Shown piece after piece: positions 21,994-34,369 of a DNA stretch of 64,000 bases. This stretch comes from Globodera rostochiensis. Lineage: Eukaryota > Nematoda > Chromadorea > Rhabditida > Heteroderidae. Both the position numbers and the translations under genes were made by a program. A model generated the notes under the pieces. The model was not told the DNA's origin and did not search any database. It worked only from the letters and a program-made list of their open reading frames with translations. The stretch lies in assembly GCA_018350325.1 (NCBI GenBank), contig JAEVLN010000014.1:1080001-1144000 (forward strand), given 5' to 3'. Each line of letters opens with the position of its first letter. Position 1 is the stretch's first letter.

Positions 21994-24900
21994 GGAACGG
22001 TTTAAAGAATTATTTCCCCTTTTTTTTTTTTGCTTCACCCCAAATTAACACTGACTTCTGCAGAGAGCATTAATATTTTTGAATGAATTTTTATTCCCAA
22101 CTTTCCATGGATATGCTTATACATATGTGATCATTTCTCATTGACGCTTAAATTTTATCTTCCACAACAACATTCGAATTAAACAATGCTGCCAAAATGT
22201 TGTTTTTTGAGATCATTAAAACAATGCTTCCCAGCGGGAGGAGTTCATTAGAAGCAGTAATTAGTTGTTGATTTGTTGTCTGTTAATTGCTGGTGATTTT
22301 AATTCGCTGTAATGACCTTGAAAAATGTGTTTAACTTTTAAAACTCATTTGGAGGAGGAAAGTAGGGGGGGGGGGGGGACCGGTTTTGGAAAAAGTTCAA
22401 ATTTTGAATTTCCGGTGAAAGGTCGGCAACTTCGGGGAACACACATGAACTTGCTGACGATGATGATGATGAGCTGTCGGTGATTTGCAAAATAACGCAA
22501 ATTTCTGTACTTTCCCTCGCGAGTCGCCGTCTGATTTTTGCAATGGAATCTTTCGCCTAAAAAATTGCGCATTTCGTCACACGCGCAAAAGGTCAAAAAT
22601 CCAATCATTTTCCTAATTCTTTCTTCGGCTAATGACGGCAATTCCCAACTATTTGCCCATTATTCATTCAATGGATTTGGCTTTTTTTAAATTTCTTTAA
22701 AAAATATATATTTCATTTTAATGCTTTTTAAAAAAAGCTTTCTCGAGTGTGAAGAAGATTTATTTTCGATTTTAATTTTGCATCATTTTTAATAACAATG
22801 AAATAAAATTCAAAAAATCCGATTGTTTGCAATAATTAATTGTCTCTATTTGAATCAAGAAGAATCAGTCATTTGTTTTGTTCTTGCCCTCGTCTTCGAG
22901 AAGAGCTGATCGGTTGCTGGACATTCCATTTCCATCCCCTCCGGCGTCTGATGATCGAATTTCCGACGACCCGCCGCCGTCGCCTTGTCGTGATGAATGA
23001 CGCAACAAATATTTGGGACGGAAAGGGAATAACACCGCCGCCACCCACGTCCCCTGGAGCGCCGATGTTTTCCGAGAAATGGCCAAATCGAACTTCGAAA
23101 AATCATCAAATTGAGTGGGGGGGGGGGAACCTTTGGACAATGAAAGAACATCAATCATTTTGATCGGAGATTATTTATGAGGGGGGGGGGAGGAGGCAAT
23201 GATCAAAAAACGTGACACTTTTTGACATATCCAGAGGACATTTGTTGTGTGTGTTTGATCACTTTCTGCTGATGCGTATGATCGATCACTTTCAACTCAC
23301 AATTCACAGCATTGGCAGAGTCAAAACTACGAAACTTTTTCCCCGCTGATAGTTTGGTGATGGATGGAGACGAACAAATGGAAGGGGAAGGAGGTCGAAT
23401 GGAAGGCATTGATGAAGATGGATGGCATGGCATGGATTGGGAATTGACGTACAGCACAAAGAGCTGAAAAAATAGGGGGGAGGGGTTGACACCGACGGAC
23501 GATCCATGCAAATGTTTCATTTCCAAAGTTATTTAACGATTTCTGATCAGATCACTGCATCCGATCAGCGGTTCCTTCTCTTTAAAGAGTCAGGGAAGCC
23601 CTGCTTCTTCTGCTTGTGATCCATGCCTCGTCCAGTGCCGCTATAAAAGCTTCCCCAAAGCGTCCGTTCGCTCAGCAGTGGTCACGTCGCCGGAGGGGCT
23701 TGCTTGCCAATTCCTTCCCCCCCCCCCCGATTTCACAAGGTCTCGCGGTCTCGTCCCCTCCCCCACAAATGTAAATGTTTGTTTTACTTTTTGCAATTTT
23801 AGAAGAGCTTCCCCTCCCCCCCCCCCCCCAAGCGTCGGCGGCGAACGACGGAAAAAGAAAGGCGAAAGGGCGCGGGATGATACAAATAAATAAACATTAG
23901 CATAAAGTGTATAAACACATTCTTAAGTCATGTTGTCCCCCGCCCCCCCCCCGGCGTTCTCACAATGACGCACTTTCCTCCGTTTTACCTCCCCTTCCGG
24001 CGCAAAAAAGAACCGGAAGGGATGACGAAAGAATGTGTTGACAAGCGGTTGGGTTGGGTTGAGTTGGATTGGATGAGTGGGAAAAGTGTACGTTTGAGAA
24101 TTTTCCGGAAAATTCCCTCGGGCGTTTTGAAGCGTTCTTTGATCACCTTTGGAAAGCATCATCTCGTAAACTGATCAGGGACGGATTTCAATGCTTTTGA
24201 AATGCATCCGCCGCTGTTGGACGACTAAAAATCCCCCCCCCCCCAAATTCCTTTGGCGCCGATGACGACAAAATGCTCTTCAAAGAGGGCATTCCGATCG
24301 GAACAGATCAAATTCTAATCCCAAGAAATGCTCGATCAGGAAACAGAAATGAATTCTGACCCGAAAATGAGAGGGAATTTTGATCTGAAAAAGCACATTT
24401 TCTGTTGATTATCTTCGTTGGACTGAACTTTGATCACTCCCCGCTTCCAACCACGAACAAACCCAAACCGCCCCCGCTTTGCACCGATGGTCGGAGAGGA
24501 AGCGGACACAGCGCCAACGACCGACAGCATCGCCCGAGGGGGCAAATGCCGGTGGAATGTGTGCACCCACGGGGAGGGGAAGGGAGGGGGAGGGGGAGGG
24601 GAAGGGGAAGGGAGGGGGGCGATCGGTGTGATCTGATCAGAGCTGACAACCGCCGCGTCTTGGGATGTGTGTGTGGTGATCAAACAATCCAATCAGCTGG
24701 ATGGGTGGGAGTGAACTGCTGCTTCTGCATGGAATCGATGTGTTTTGGTGTGCGAATACCCAAAGCACTGCTGGACGAGTTGGGTGGCGGGTGCAATGAG
24801 CTGTTGATGAGTTTGCGACTGTTTTAACGGATTGGACGACGAAATGATTCTTCTGAAAGTTGGGGACGGCTTTTGCTTAATTAGTATGAAATTCGAGATT

Positions 24901-26134
24901 TTTTCTCCAAAAGCAATCTCGAGGGTTGATCGGGCGGAGCTCATTGGTCAGAGACAAAACGTTTTTGACAAATTGCTTTTGCCCGAGGCCAAATTGACCG
25001 GCCAAACGCGGCACAAACTATCGAAAAAGCTGTACCATTGCACTTTTGGGGTTCATAAGCGCACATAAACTCACAAAATTATTCGTTTCTTCCATTTCAT
25101 TCATTCGAATGCCCCCCCCACCCGCGCGATCGCTGTAATCGGGCGGAATTTGCGCAGTGGCAGCAGCAGCACAAATCGTGGCGCACCCACCGACACTTTC
25201 CCCGAAAAGTGCACAGAAAAAGGGGGGGGGGAGAAGCAATGCGCGGACAAAACGCTCTTCGACGGGGATGTGCACCAACTGTGACCCCGCCCCCGCACTC
25301 CACAAATACCATCGCATTAAATAAGCCTCGAACCCCCCCCCCCCCCCCCCAATGTTGGCGAACAGAACGGACGGACGGTGTCCGAGTCGGTGCCGGCCAA
25401 TTCAGTTCAGTGCCTCCAAATTTTGAAAGACTTATAAGCATTTCAACCCAAAAAATTGTGCAAAATTGGGCACGATCAAAAGCTTTAAATCGGTAAAATT
25501 GGCATTAAGATGCATGTATAATTTAAAAATGAATGATAATGATTAAAAATAAATAAACGGCAAAAAAAGTCATTGGCACTGAAAAGGCCGAGTCTCGATT
25601 GGGCCGAGGAGAGGAGGGGGGCGGGGGGAGAGACCCCGTTTTAGACGCAATCGCTCCGATGTACCAAATTGGCCCACCGACGATTTGCCGCAGGGCACAA
25701 CATTCCTCGCCCGTCCTCACTCACTCCCGCGGGGGTGGAACTGCTGTGATGATGATGATGTGATGCGTACATTAGGCACGAATAGGTTGAGCTTTAACCA
25801 TCCCATCAGGTACAAATTGGAAAGCCCCCACCCCCGGGGGCATTTGTTTTGTGTTCCAAAAAGGAGCAGCACCCAAAAAAATCGTCATCAATTGCGTCAT
25901 TTTGTCCTCCGTCCTCTCCCCGATTTGGGGTTTTTAAAAATTTCCGCCCCCTTCATCGCCTATCAATTTTCTTTGTGGGTTGCCCCCGTTTTTCGTCTTC
26001 CCCTGAGGGGAGGGGAGGGGGGAGGGGGGGGGGGGGGGGGGCGGAGTCTCCGATCAGTGCCCCCGCTGCACAAACCGCACCCATGGAATGTGCGGCAGAG
26101 GGTTGGGCGAAGGGGGGGGGGAGGGGAGGGGGGG
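21994..26134. other. Gene-poor intergenic DNA
   Basis: No exon-like coding with splice sites was found. The region has homopolymer G/C tracts (about 21855, 22365, 23120, 23185, 23720, 23820, 23945, 24235, 25230, 25335 and 26025) and many TGATC-type motifs. Glycine/proline-rich open frames are translations of those tracts. A purine-rich block of g-a repeats lies at about 24575-24620. Confidence 0.6.
23641..23649 (+). promoter_or_regulatory. Possible TATA box
   Basis: The sequence gctataaaag is followed about 35 bases later by gctcagcagt, an initiator-like spacing. No protein-coding exon follows convincingly, so the transcript, if any, is unknown. Confidence 0.25.
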
Positions 26135-26140
26135 GGGGAG

Positions 26141-26149
26141 CCTATAAAA
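26141..26149 (+). promoter_or_regulatory. TATA box of a candidate transcription unit
   Basis: cctataaaag lies upstream of an A/C-rich leader containing CAACA repeats, typical of a 5' untranslated region. The first ATG is in good context (gaaaatgacc) at 26402. A poly(A) signal candidate (aataaaa) lies at about 27270. Confidence 0.4.
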
Positions 26150-26401
26150 GTGCTGCCTCCTCCTAACCCCCCACACAATCGCCAACCGAGCAAACAGAAG
26201 CAAAAAGGAGGAGGAACCAGCAGACCAACAAGCGAAACAATTCAATTTTACTTTCTCTCCTCCCCAAACAGCGACAGCAAGTAGTAACAGAACGAACTGC
26301 TGCTGCTGTACAACAACACAACAACAATAAAAGACCACACACAAGTTCAAGCAGTCAACAAACAATTTACTGTGCAAAACATTATCAATCACTGACTGAA
26401 A

Positions 26402-26907
26402 ATGACCAACTGCTTGCCCCCGTGGCGTTTCGGCTCACTGGGCGACGACTGCGGCGGAGCCGACCTGTACTATTGACTGCTGCTGCCGCTTAGTGGTGGT
26501 GCCCACGCCGACGACAGCATCTATCAAATGGTTCAACACCTGCCCATCCCCATGGAGTCGTCGGTGTTCCGAGCACCCAAAACATCAGCAAGGACAATGA
26601 CAACAACAGCAGCAACAGCAACAGCATTAACAACAACGATAACAACGAAGCCGATGGCATTTTGCCTGAGGCATTACAGAAGCTGTATGTACAGTATGCC
26701 GATCTGTATCGATGTGCTTGCCCCGCCTACTGTTGTTACACACGTCCAACATCGACGGCCAATCAGCAACAGAATGCACCCGGAACTGATCAAAAAGGAC
26801 GGACAAATGGAATGATCCGGCGTCTGTCCTCCCGAACACTCACCGCGCCGCCCACAGCTTTTTTGTTGTTGTTGCTGCTATTAATCTCTTTCTCCGCCCC
26901 CCGATGA
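26402..26907 (+). other. Possible small gene of unknown function; frame unresolved
   Basis: The first ATG (26402) opens a 24-codon frame, MTNCLPPWRFGSLGDDCGG then ADLYY and a stop at 26474-26476. A second frame running to a stop at 26905-26907 encodes an Asn/Ser-rich stretch, then LPEALQKLYVQYADLYRCAC then PAYCCY, and ends in a hydrophobic C-terminus (FLLLLLLLISFSAPR). The two frames cannot be joined by a splice of normal length: the only GT-AG pair between them spans 27 bases. The region could be a small secreted or tail-anchored protein with an unrecognised intron, a pseudogene, or a non-coding transcript. I do not recognise the family. Confidence 0.25.
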
Positions 26908-29887
26908 GCTTTATCCCTCTGCCCTCCCTGCCCCCCCCCCTAACTATTTTCTTTTTGTCTGCTTCTCTGACACCATTTTTATCGTTTAATGTTATGTGCT
27001 GTTGATCCGGAGTTCCGGACCCGTTTCGAACACAATGTTCAACCCATCGAAAAAAGTAATCAGTATCTGATGATTTTGTTGTCTGTCATCTCTCCCCAGT
27101 CTCCAAAAAACGTGTATTCCCTCCCTCCCTCCCCCCACCCCACCCTTCCGATCCGATCCGATCCTTCGTGTTCTCTAACCGCGCAGTGTCTAATTTAAAT
27201 TATCTCTGCTCCTCACCCCTTGCCATCCCTTTGATCTCTGCGCATTGTAATCGTTGAATTTTCAGAATTTGAATAAAAATTTCAAAAAAATTTGATTAAA
27301 CAATTGCGTTTATTTGGTCGCCCCTTCGCCCATGCTTAAGCCATATTGGCGTTCGAAAATGCGCACGGTTGTCAGTTGATCAACGGCTTTAATGAGTCTG
27401 ATCAGTCAGCCCTATCGATTGGCTGATGATTTGTGCATCGATTTCCATCGATATTTTCGTAAAATTGGCTGTCCATTGGACGACCACCAAACTGTGCATT
27501 ATAAAAGTGACGAAACAAAAATTCCTTTCACTGATATTTTTTAATAATTCTTTGGAGTTGGAACTGAACACAGCGAAAAAGTGATTGGGTTGGGTAGCGG
27601 AAAGGGAGTTAACATGCCAATTGAAGAAAAACATTTCGTCAAATTAACAGAATTTGGGTTTCTCAGTAAAAAGCCAATAAACGCTTCAGGAAATGCCGAT
27701 CAACGATCAGAATCCCCCTCAGGCACAACTTTTGCGGCTTCTCTCCCAACCATCTTTTTGGTGCTAACGATAAAACCCATCCCCAAAAATAGCGGCGCAA
27801 ATCCCCTGCGGGGGATTGTTGGATTTTTATGGGGAGTGCACGGGTTGATGGAGGAAAAGTGATCGGACGGGTGATCAGAGTGGAATTAGCCTCCATCCAC
27901 AACGACCAAATTTAGCATCAGCTGATCAATGATCAATAATGATCATTTAATGTGCTGGCTGATCGCCCATTTTTATGCCTTTCGGCTTCCCCTATAATTT
28001 CCAAAGCACGGATTTCGGCTTTCCAAAAATGACTACCATACCCCAGCAGCAAAAGTCGTCCTACCGTACCCCCCCCCCCCCTCCTCATTTTAAAATTTAA
28101 ATTTTTCGACTGCTTACTGTACTCTTCGCGTCACCTGCGAACGAACTGTTTGGGTTTGGGTGTTTTGTGTTGGGGAAACGCCCAAATTTGAGTGGGGGGG
28201 GGCGGGTGATCGGAGTGATTAGGGGTCGAAAGTTCGCTCCCAAACCCCAAAAAAGGCAATTTGCAATGTTTCGTTGAAAAAAGCACTTTATTCAGGCAAA
28301 CGCCAACTCAAATAAAAGCAAGCCTGACTGATCAAGAAAGGCTAATCACAACATAAACCTTATCTCATCGATCTGACGGATCAAAATTCCATCATCGATC
28401 AGTCAACCAAAGCAAATGAAATGCCCTCAGCCAATCAAATCGCGTTATTTTTGTCTCGCCATTGGCAACGAATGCCCTTCAAAAACCAAAGTCGACGACG
28501 CCCCCGCAGGGGACACCGCCCAATTTTGATCCAATTAGCCCCTCGGGCACCGTCCATTGGCCCTCCCTCCCTCTCTGAACACGTGCAAGTGTTTGGCGCC
28601 TGACAGGCGCCAAAATGGAACGGGACAAATTGTTGTTTTGTGTTTAGTTATTTGTTACACGAATATATTGTCTAATTGATGCCAAATTTGGAAGAATTTG
28701 GGGGCAGAAAATGGAAACAAAAAAAAAACCAAAATTGGCCGAGATTTGTTGATACTCAGATAAAATTGATCAGACAAGATGCCGTCGTGATTTAGCAAAA
28801 GTGATCGGAAATCGAAAATCTGATTAAAGTGATTGGGGGTTGGCCAATACTCGGCAAAAGTGATCGGAAAACGCGAAATGGGTTGCCATGGCCCAGCAGA
28901 AGTGATCAGCGGAGACGACAATTTGTTGTGATCAAAAAGTGCCTGAGGCGTAGGCCGCAACGACTTGAAGCGAAAAAATGTGACAGTTGAGTGTAAGCTA
29001 AGGTCTATTTTTTGCTTTCTTTTTTGCTTTTTTGCTTTTTTCCTTCTTTCCCTCTCTTTTTACTTTCTTTTTTGTCCTTTTCCTTGTTTCCTTTCCCCCT
29101 CTTTTCTTTATGTATCGTATACCATCCTCCCCCCCCCCCTCCCCCCCCCTCCCCCCTTCCCCCCCCCCCGCCTCCCCCCCCCCTCCTCCCCCCCCCTCCT
29201 CCCCCCCCCCCGCCTCCCCCGTTCCCCCCCCCCCATTGGAAAACGAACGAATGATTTATTGTGGGCATTTCGACGACGTCGTCGGGGGTTTGTCCCCCTT
29301 CCCCCGCGGCGGTGTTCGTCCGTTCAATGAAAAGCGTTCGAAATAATGACAAAATGGACACACACAGCACACAAACACCCCACAAATTTACGCCAAAATT
29401 CTTTTCCATTCTTTGTGACGTAACGGCGGCGGCGCAACGAATTTTTTGTATTCGATGGAAATGTTGGGGAAGGGCGGGAACTTTCTTTGGAAGGACACAA
29501 AACGCCAAAAACAAAACGACAAAATTAATTTGCGAAAGATCGAACGTTTTTGGACGCCCATAAAGGGGAGTTTTCGGGGGTTTTCAAAGGTTATTTATTA
29601 TTCCCGCAACAAAAACAGAACCCGAATCTTTAGGGATCGAAATTATTTTTGAACAAATGTCCGTCTTTCGGTCTCGAGTCCGGTTCTCGACATCAATTGA
29701 CACCGGGGGGGGGGGGGGGTCAAGTCGAACATTCAGTCCATCCCAAGGCTCCTAATTTTCGGGCATAAACAAAATCCCTAAAATTTTTTGTCGCGGCTAA
29801 AAGTGGAGGGAGGCAACGGGATGCCCTCCCCCTCGCCTTGGGGGAGGGCGGCAGCAGAAAGTTTGTCCGTTCAAGACAAATTCAAAC

Positions 29888-29967
29888 TTGCGCAGGCCCT
29901 CGGGGGAAGTTTGTTGCGCAGGCCCTCGGGGGAAGTTTGTTGCGCAGGCCCTCGGGGGGAGTTTGTA
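29888..29967. repeat. 26-bp tandem repeat, 3 copies
   Basis: Three near-perfect units of gcgcaggccctcgggggaag followed by tttgtt, running into a C-rich tract. Non-coding. Confidence 0.8.
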
Positions 29968-31028
29968 GCCCCCCCCCCGCCCCCGAGGGCACACAAACGG
30001 CGCAGAAACAGAGAGAAGTCGACGTCAGATGACCATCACAAAAACAGTTTTTGTGAGGACGCCCCCGCAAATGAAAAGTTTTCACTTCTGAAAACATTCA
30101 ATTAAAACATCCCCCCGGGCGATGAAGTCACAAAAACTGTTTAAGAAGATAAAAGTACAATAAAAGGCCCTTCCCGGGTCAATTCAGCGCCACGTTTCAC
30201 AGAATTCAACAGATTCAGAGGGGCGATTGGCCTTCCCTTACTTTTAAAGTGTTTAAAATGAAATTTTGTCCATTTTCTGTTATGCAAATGTTCTGAAATG
30301 CAGAATCTTTACATTATAATTTAATATGTTTCGAGGATTTTTGAGCGTTTTCAATTGACCTCGGACAAAGAATGAATGAATAACCAACGACGGGATGACG
30401 TGAATAGGTTAATTGGTGGGTGGGTGAGTGTTGCGCGGATCCCAAATTGGGGGGGGGGGGCGCCGGGGGGGCAGCGTGGAAGTGTCCACCATCCCAAGGT
30501 TACTCGCTGCACAGCTCCCCTCCCCCCGCCCCCATCAAATTACTCATTACGCATACCATCATTTATTTGGTCATTACCATTAATTAATGCTCACGTGAGC
30601 CGTCCTTTGGGGGGAGGGGGCGGAGGATGACAAAAGCGCGTAGCCCCTGCGGGCAAATTAATGAATGGTACGCGTACTTACGGATTAAACGCCCCCCCCC
30701 ACCCTCCAAAAATGCGAATTTTTATATTAAACCATTTAATTGAGGGGAAACCAAACCGAATAACACACCATCTTTCCACAAAAACAGTTTCTTTCCTCCC
30801 AATTTGAGGGGCAAATTTTGAGTTGACAAATAGCCTTCGGCGTCGAACTTTGAAAAATGCATAATTCCTGAGGCATTTTGTCTGATCATCTTTGACCTTC
30901 ACAACATCAGCAGCCCCAATCACCAGTGAATACATGCAATTAATCTCTGTTATTACCTATAAAAATCGGAGAGGCAAACCAACCGATCACTCGCCCCCTC
31001 CCCCCTTTTTGGATTAGGGCTGATCACC

Positions 31029-31177
31029 AATTGCAAAAGGGGGGGGGGCAATTTGAGGGGGGGGGGCAATTTGAGGGGGGGGGGGACAATTTAAGGGGGG
31101 GGCAATTTGAGGGGGGGGGCAATTTGAGGGGGGGGGACAATTTGAGGGGGGGGGGCAATTTAAGGGGGGGGGGGGGA
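31029..31177. repeat. G-tract tandem repeat (caatttga plus G8-13)
   Basis: About eight units, each caatttga or caatttaa followed by a run of 8-13 G, giving an 18-20 bp period. Every unit has a G run long enough for G-quadruplex formation on the plus strand. Confidence 0.9.
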
Positions 31178-34100
31178 TTCGCCAAAGGGCGGCTGTTGTG
31201 AGTCACACGCGCAGCCACTCACTTCGTCCACGTCACCGCATTTTTTATGATTAATGTCCAAAAAGTTTCCATTTTGACACATTTTGGTTATTTAGTTGAG
31301 AATTCCGTGATATTTTGGCCAGTTTGATAAATTGTTCAAAATTAATTTTAACGAAATTTGCAAACATTCAGGCAGCCCTTTAGGCGTTTAGGTAATCTGA
31401 AAGATTTTGAGCTTAAACCCCTTCAATAAATGTTTTCAAAAATCCTTTCAAAATTCGGAAATTCCATGCGCATTTTTGTGGATGGAATTTGCCCAATTTG
31501 TGTACGCGCACGGCTTCATCTCCTCCCGCTGTTTGTTTGCACGCTTTTGCTGCTTCTTTGTTTGGGTGGTCTCTGTGGCCCATTTTTCGGCATGGGCGTG
31601 GCGCGGCGCCGTTCACTTCGCCCGAGGGCATTTTTAGGGAATTCGGGGAATGCAATCCCCGCTTCTCCCCGTCCCGTCCCCGTCCCCGCCGCCATTGTCG
31701 TCGTCGCCGCAGTAAAATAAATAAATGCTTCTTCGACTCCGCGCGAACTTTGCATGCACCGAAAGCGCACCCGAAAACGGACAAAAGGGTAGAGAAAAAA
31801 GGTACTTCTTTTAATCAGAAATTCCGTGGCAATTTCCGAGACCAAACTTGCGGAGGTTTTTTTAGCCGGTCCATCGGGTTTAAATTTTTGTAATCCCGGT
31901 CCCGGTTCAGTCCGGGATTTTGTTTTTTTCAAATTTCACAGAACATTTTAATAAACTTACAAATTGTGAATGACTTGAATAAAAAATCTTAAAATTTTAA
32001 CTTCGTCTGCACAGTGAAATAAGCCTAATGCGACCCAAAAACTTTAATGTTTTTGGAAGCGATTGTTCAATTTTTAGATCAGATCAGCGAAGGCAGACGG
32101 ATCGGAGTTTGTACCCTTTTGAAAGAAAATATTTGTAAAATAAACAACATTATTTATTTTTAGCATTTCTTCCAACCCACCAAAACAAAACACTCGTCGG
32201 CGTCGGCGTCGGCGTCGTCCCCACACATTCCAACCCCAAAAATGCTCTCTCTCTCATCAGCCCCACAAAACAACAGCAACAGCTGCAGCAGACGTATGGA
32301 CACTGACGGCGGATGAACGGACGTCCCCTCGGGGCATTCCGTCAAATGGATTGAATGGGATAAAATGTGCACGGCGTTGGCGTTGTTGATTTGAGTGAAT
32401 GATTAAATATTGTGCACATTTTGGCGTTGTGTGGCGGCGGTGGGCGGCTATTTTTGGAAACACCAAAACGACAGCGGCGACGACGACGACGGAGACGACA
32501 ATTTTTGTTTTTCGGCAGCCGATCGGCGGATGGAACCCCCCCCCCCCCCAACCCGTCGGCGGCGGATGGGTCGTGCGCCCCGGGCGATGTTTTGACGATT
32601 GATGCAAAAAATTTGCTGGGGTTTTGCTGCAGCAGAAAAGACACACTTTTTGTGCATAGAGCTCTCTAATCGGACACATAAGAAATTGATGCAAACGTGG
32701 GAAATACTTTTTTATTTGGGGGAGTTAATAAAAAGTGAACGCAGAAAAAGTCTGAAATTCAAACGTGGACTTTTTGCCCATCAATGGTCTCCAAGCAGTG
32801 CAGGGAGAATCCGTCGACAGCGGGGCAGCTGAACAGCTCCAGCCGGAGTCCGCTGCTGGCCCAAAAATGGTCACGGCGCCGAGGCAATCGGAAATCCGGA
32901 CGCGGAGTCTGTCCCAAATGTCTTTTAGGCGATTTATGAATTTGTTAAATTAAAACAAAAAGTAAAAATTAGAGTTGCACAAAAAGCACAGAACTAGCAA
33001 TGGTCCAAAATCGCCACGTTTTGGCCGGACCAAGTAGGTAAATCTTTTTCACCTTTCCAATTCCCGATTTTTGGAATATTTGTAATCCCGGTCTCGGTTC
33101 GGTTTTTCTAGAAATCCCGGGTTTGGGAAAAATTGACAATTTCACTACTGGTCCCAGTCCCATACAATCCTAGCCAAAACCTAAAAAAGTCAACATATAA
33201 ATTCACTCGTCGGTAGTAATAAACAAATGTAACGAATTAAAACATGATTTTAAACTTTATTTTTCCCGCCACATGCTCTCCCCCCCCCCCCTCCCGCCCC
33301 GCCCGAACAGCGACGGCGGCAGAACGTACCCGCCACAAAAAAGCAATCGGTCGGAGGTTGGTTGGCAAGAATTGTTGTTGGTTGGGTTGCTGTGGTGAAG
33401 AGTACCAAAAACGGAACTTTTGCAGAATTCGCATCTTTTTTTTTTGGCGTCCCCCCCCCCGGCAAATTCGCCTCAGGCAAAAATTCCTTCTCGCCCGTCT
33501 ATTTTTGGCCCATCGCCGCCGATAAGCAACGACAACGACGACGGTTTGGTCGGTTGGTCGGTCGGTCGCGCACGCAGAACAAAACAATACGAACATTTGG
33601 CAAAATGTTGCTTGATATTTGTTTTCAAAAGCATTATTTTATTAATTATGTTGGAACAAATTACGGGTCATTAAAAGCTAATTTCAAATTGATAAATTTT
33701 GCGTTGCATTTTTTAAATCACCGATTGGAAACCGGTTTTGTGTTTCAATTGGGGGGGGGGGGGAGGGGCGGGGGATTGGTCAATTGGATTCTGGCAAATT
33801 TGCAGAGCGAAAAAATTATGAATAGTGTCAAAATTCGGCTTTAATGGATAAAATTTGACAATATTCCACTGAGTCCGGAACCCGGGCAATTTTGTGTCGG
33901 TGGTTGTGGGTAGGCCAACAGGTTGCCGATTGAAGCGCCAATCGAACTTTTTTACTTTAATACCTATAACTTTTTTGGAAAGTTTCGAATCACTTAGCTT
34001 TTTCTTAATGAAAACTTTTAAAGACTTAGAGCTTTCAACAGGTACCATGCACAACTGGTTTAGTTAAGCTTGAAAAAAGTTATAGCTTTCCAAACTTTGC

Positions 34101-34369
34101 CGCACCCAAACGTACCGTACACCTCAAATGTGTGCTCCCAGTTGCATGGTTTGAACAAAAATACCGTAATAAACACAACGCCACAGATATGGTAAACGAA
34201 AAGTGGAATAAAGGAAAGCGTTTTCAATTTTACGTTTTTAACTTTCCATCAATAATTTTGATCTTCTTTTACGTCTTAAAATTACTTTCGGATGCTTCTC
34301 AAATTGTTATTCTTTTTTTTATATTCTTTGTGTTGTAATAACCCATTTAAAGCCATACATTTGCTAAAA

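Larger units (their letters stand above)
27280..34362. other. Gene-poor intergenic DNA with G/C tracts and short repeats
   Basis: No supported gene. The contents are homopolymer tracts (for example 28070, 29130-29235 in a long C-rich block, 29707, 30450 and 32540), TGATC-rich sequence, two small tandem repeats listed separately, and two copies of a dispersed sequence sharing tttgtaatcccggt (about 31889 and 33079) that may be remnants of a mobile element. Plus/minus open frames here are low-complexity shadows. Confidence 0.6.

Noticed and set aside
26467..26493. A 27-base GT-AG intron that would remove the early stop in the 26.4-kb unit
   Set aside because: Shorter than plausible nematode introns, and the resulting frame still lacks a recognisable product.
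29005..29514. Glycine-rich or proline-rich protein-like frames
   Set aside because: Produced by the long C-rich tract at 29130-29235; no splice or codon evidence.
31413..31932. Minus-strand frames with arginine-rich stretches near 31.5-31.9 kb
   Set aside because: No motif, splice-consistent exons or conserved pattern; codon use looks random and the frames overlap each other.
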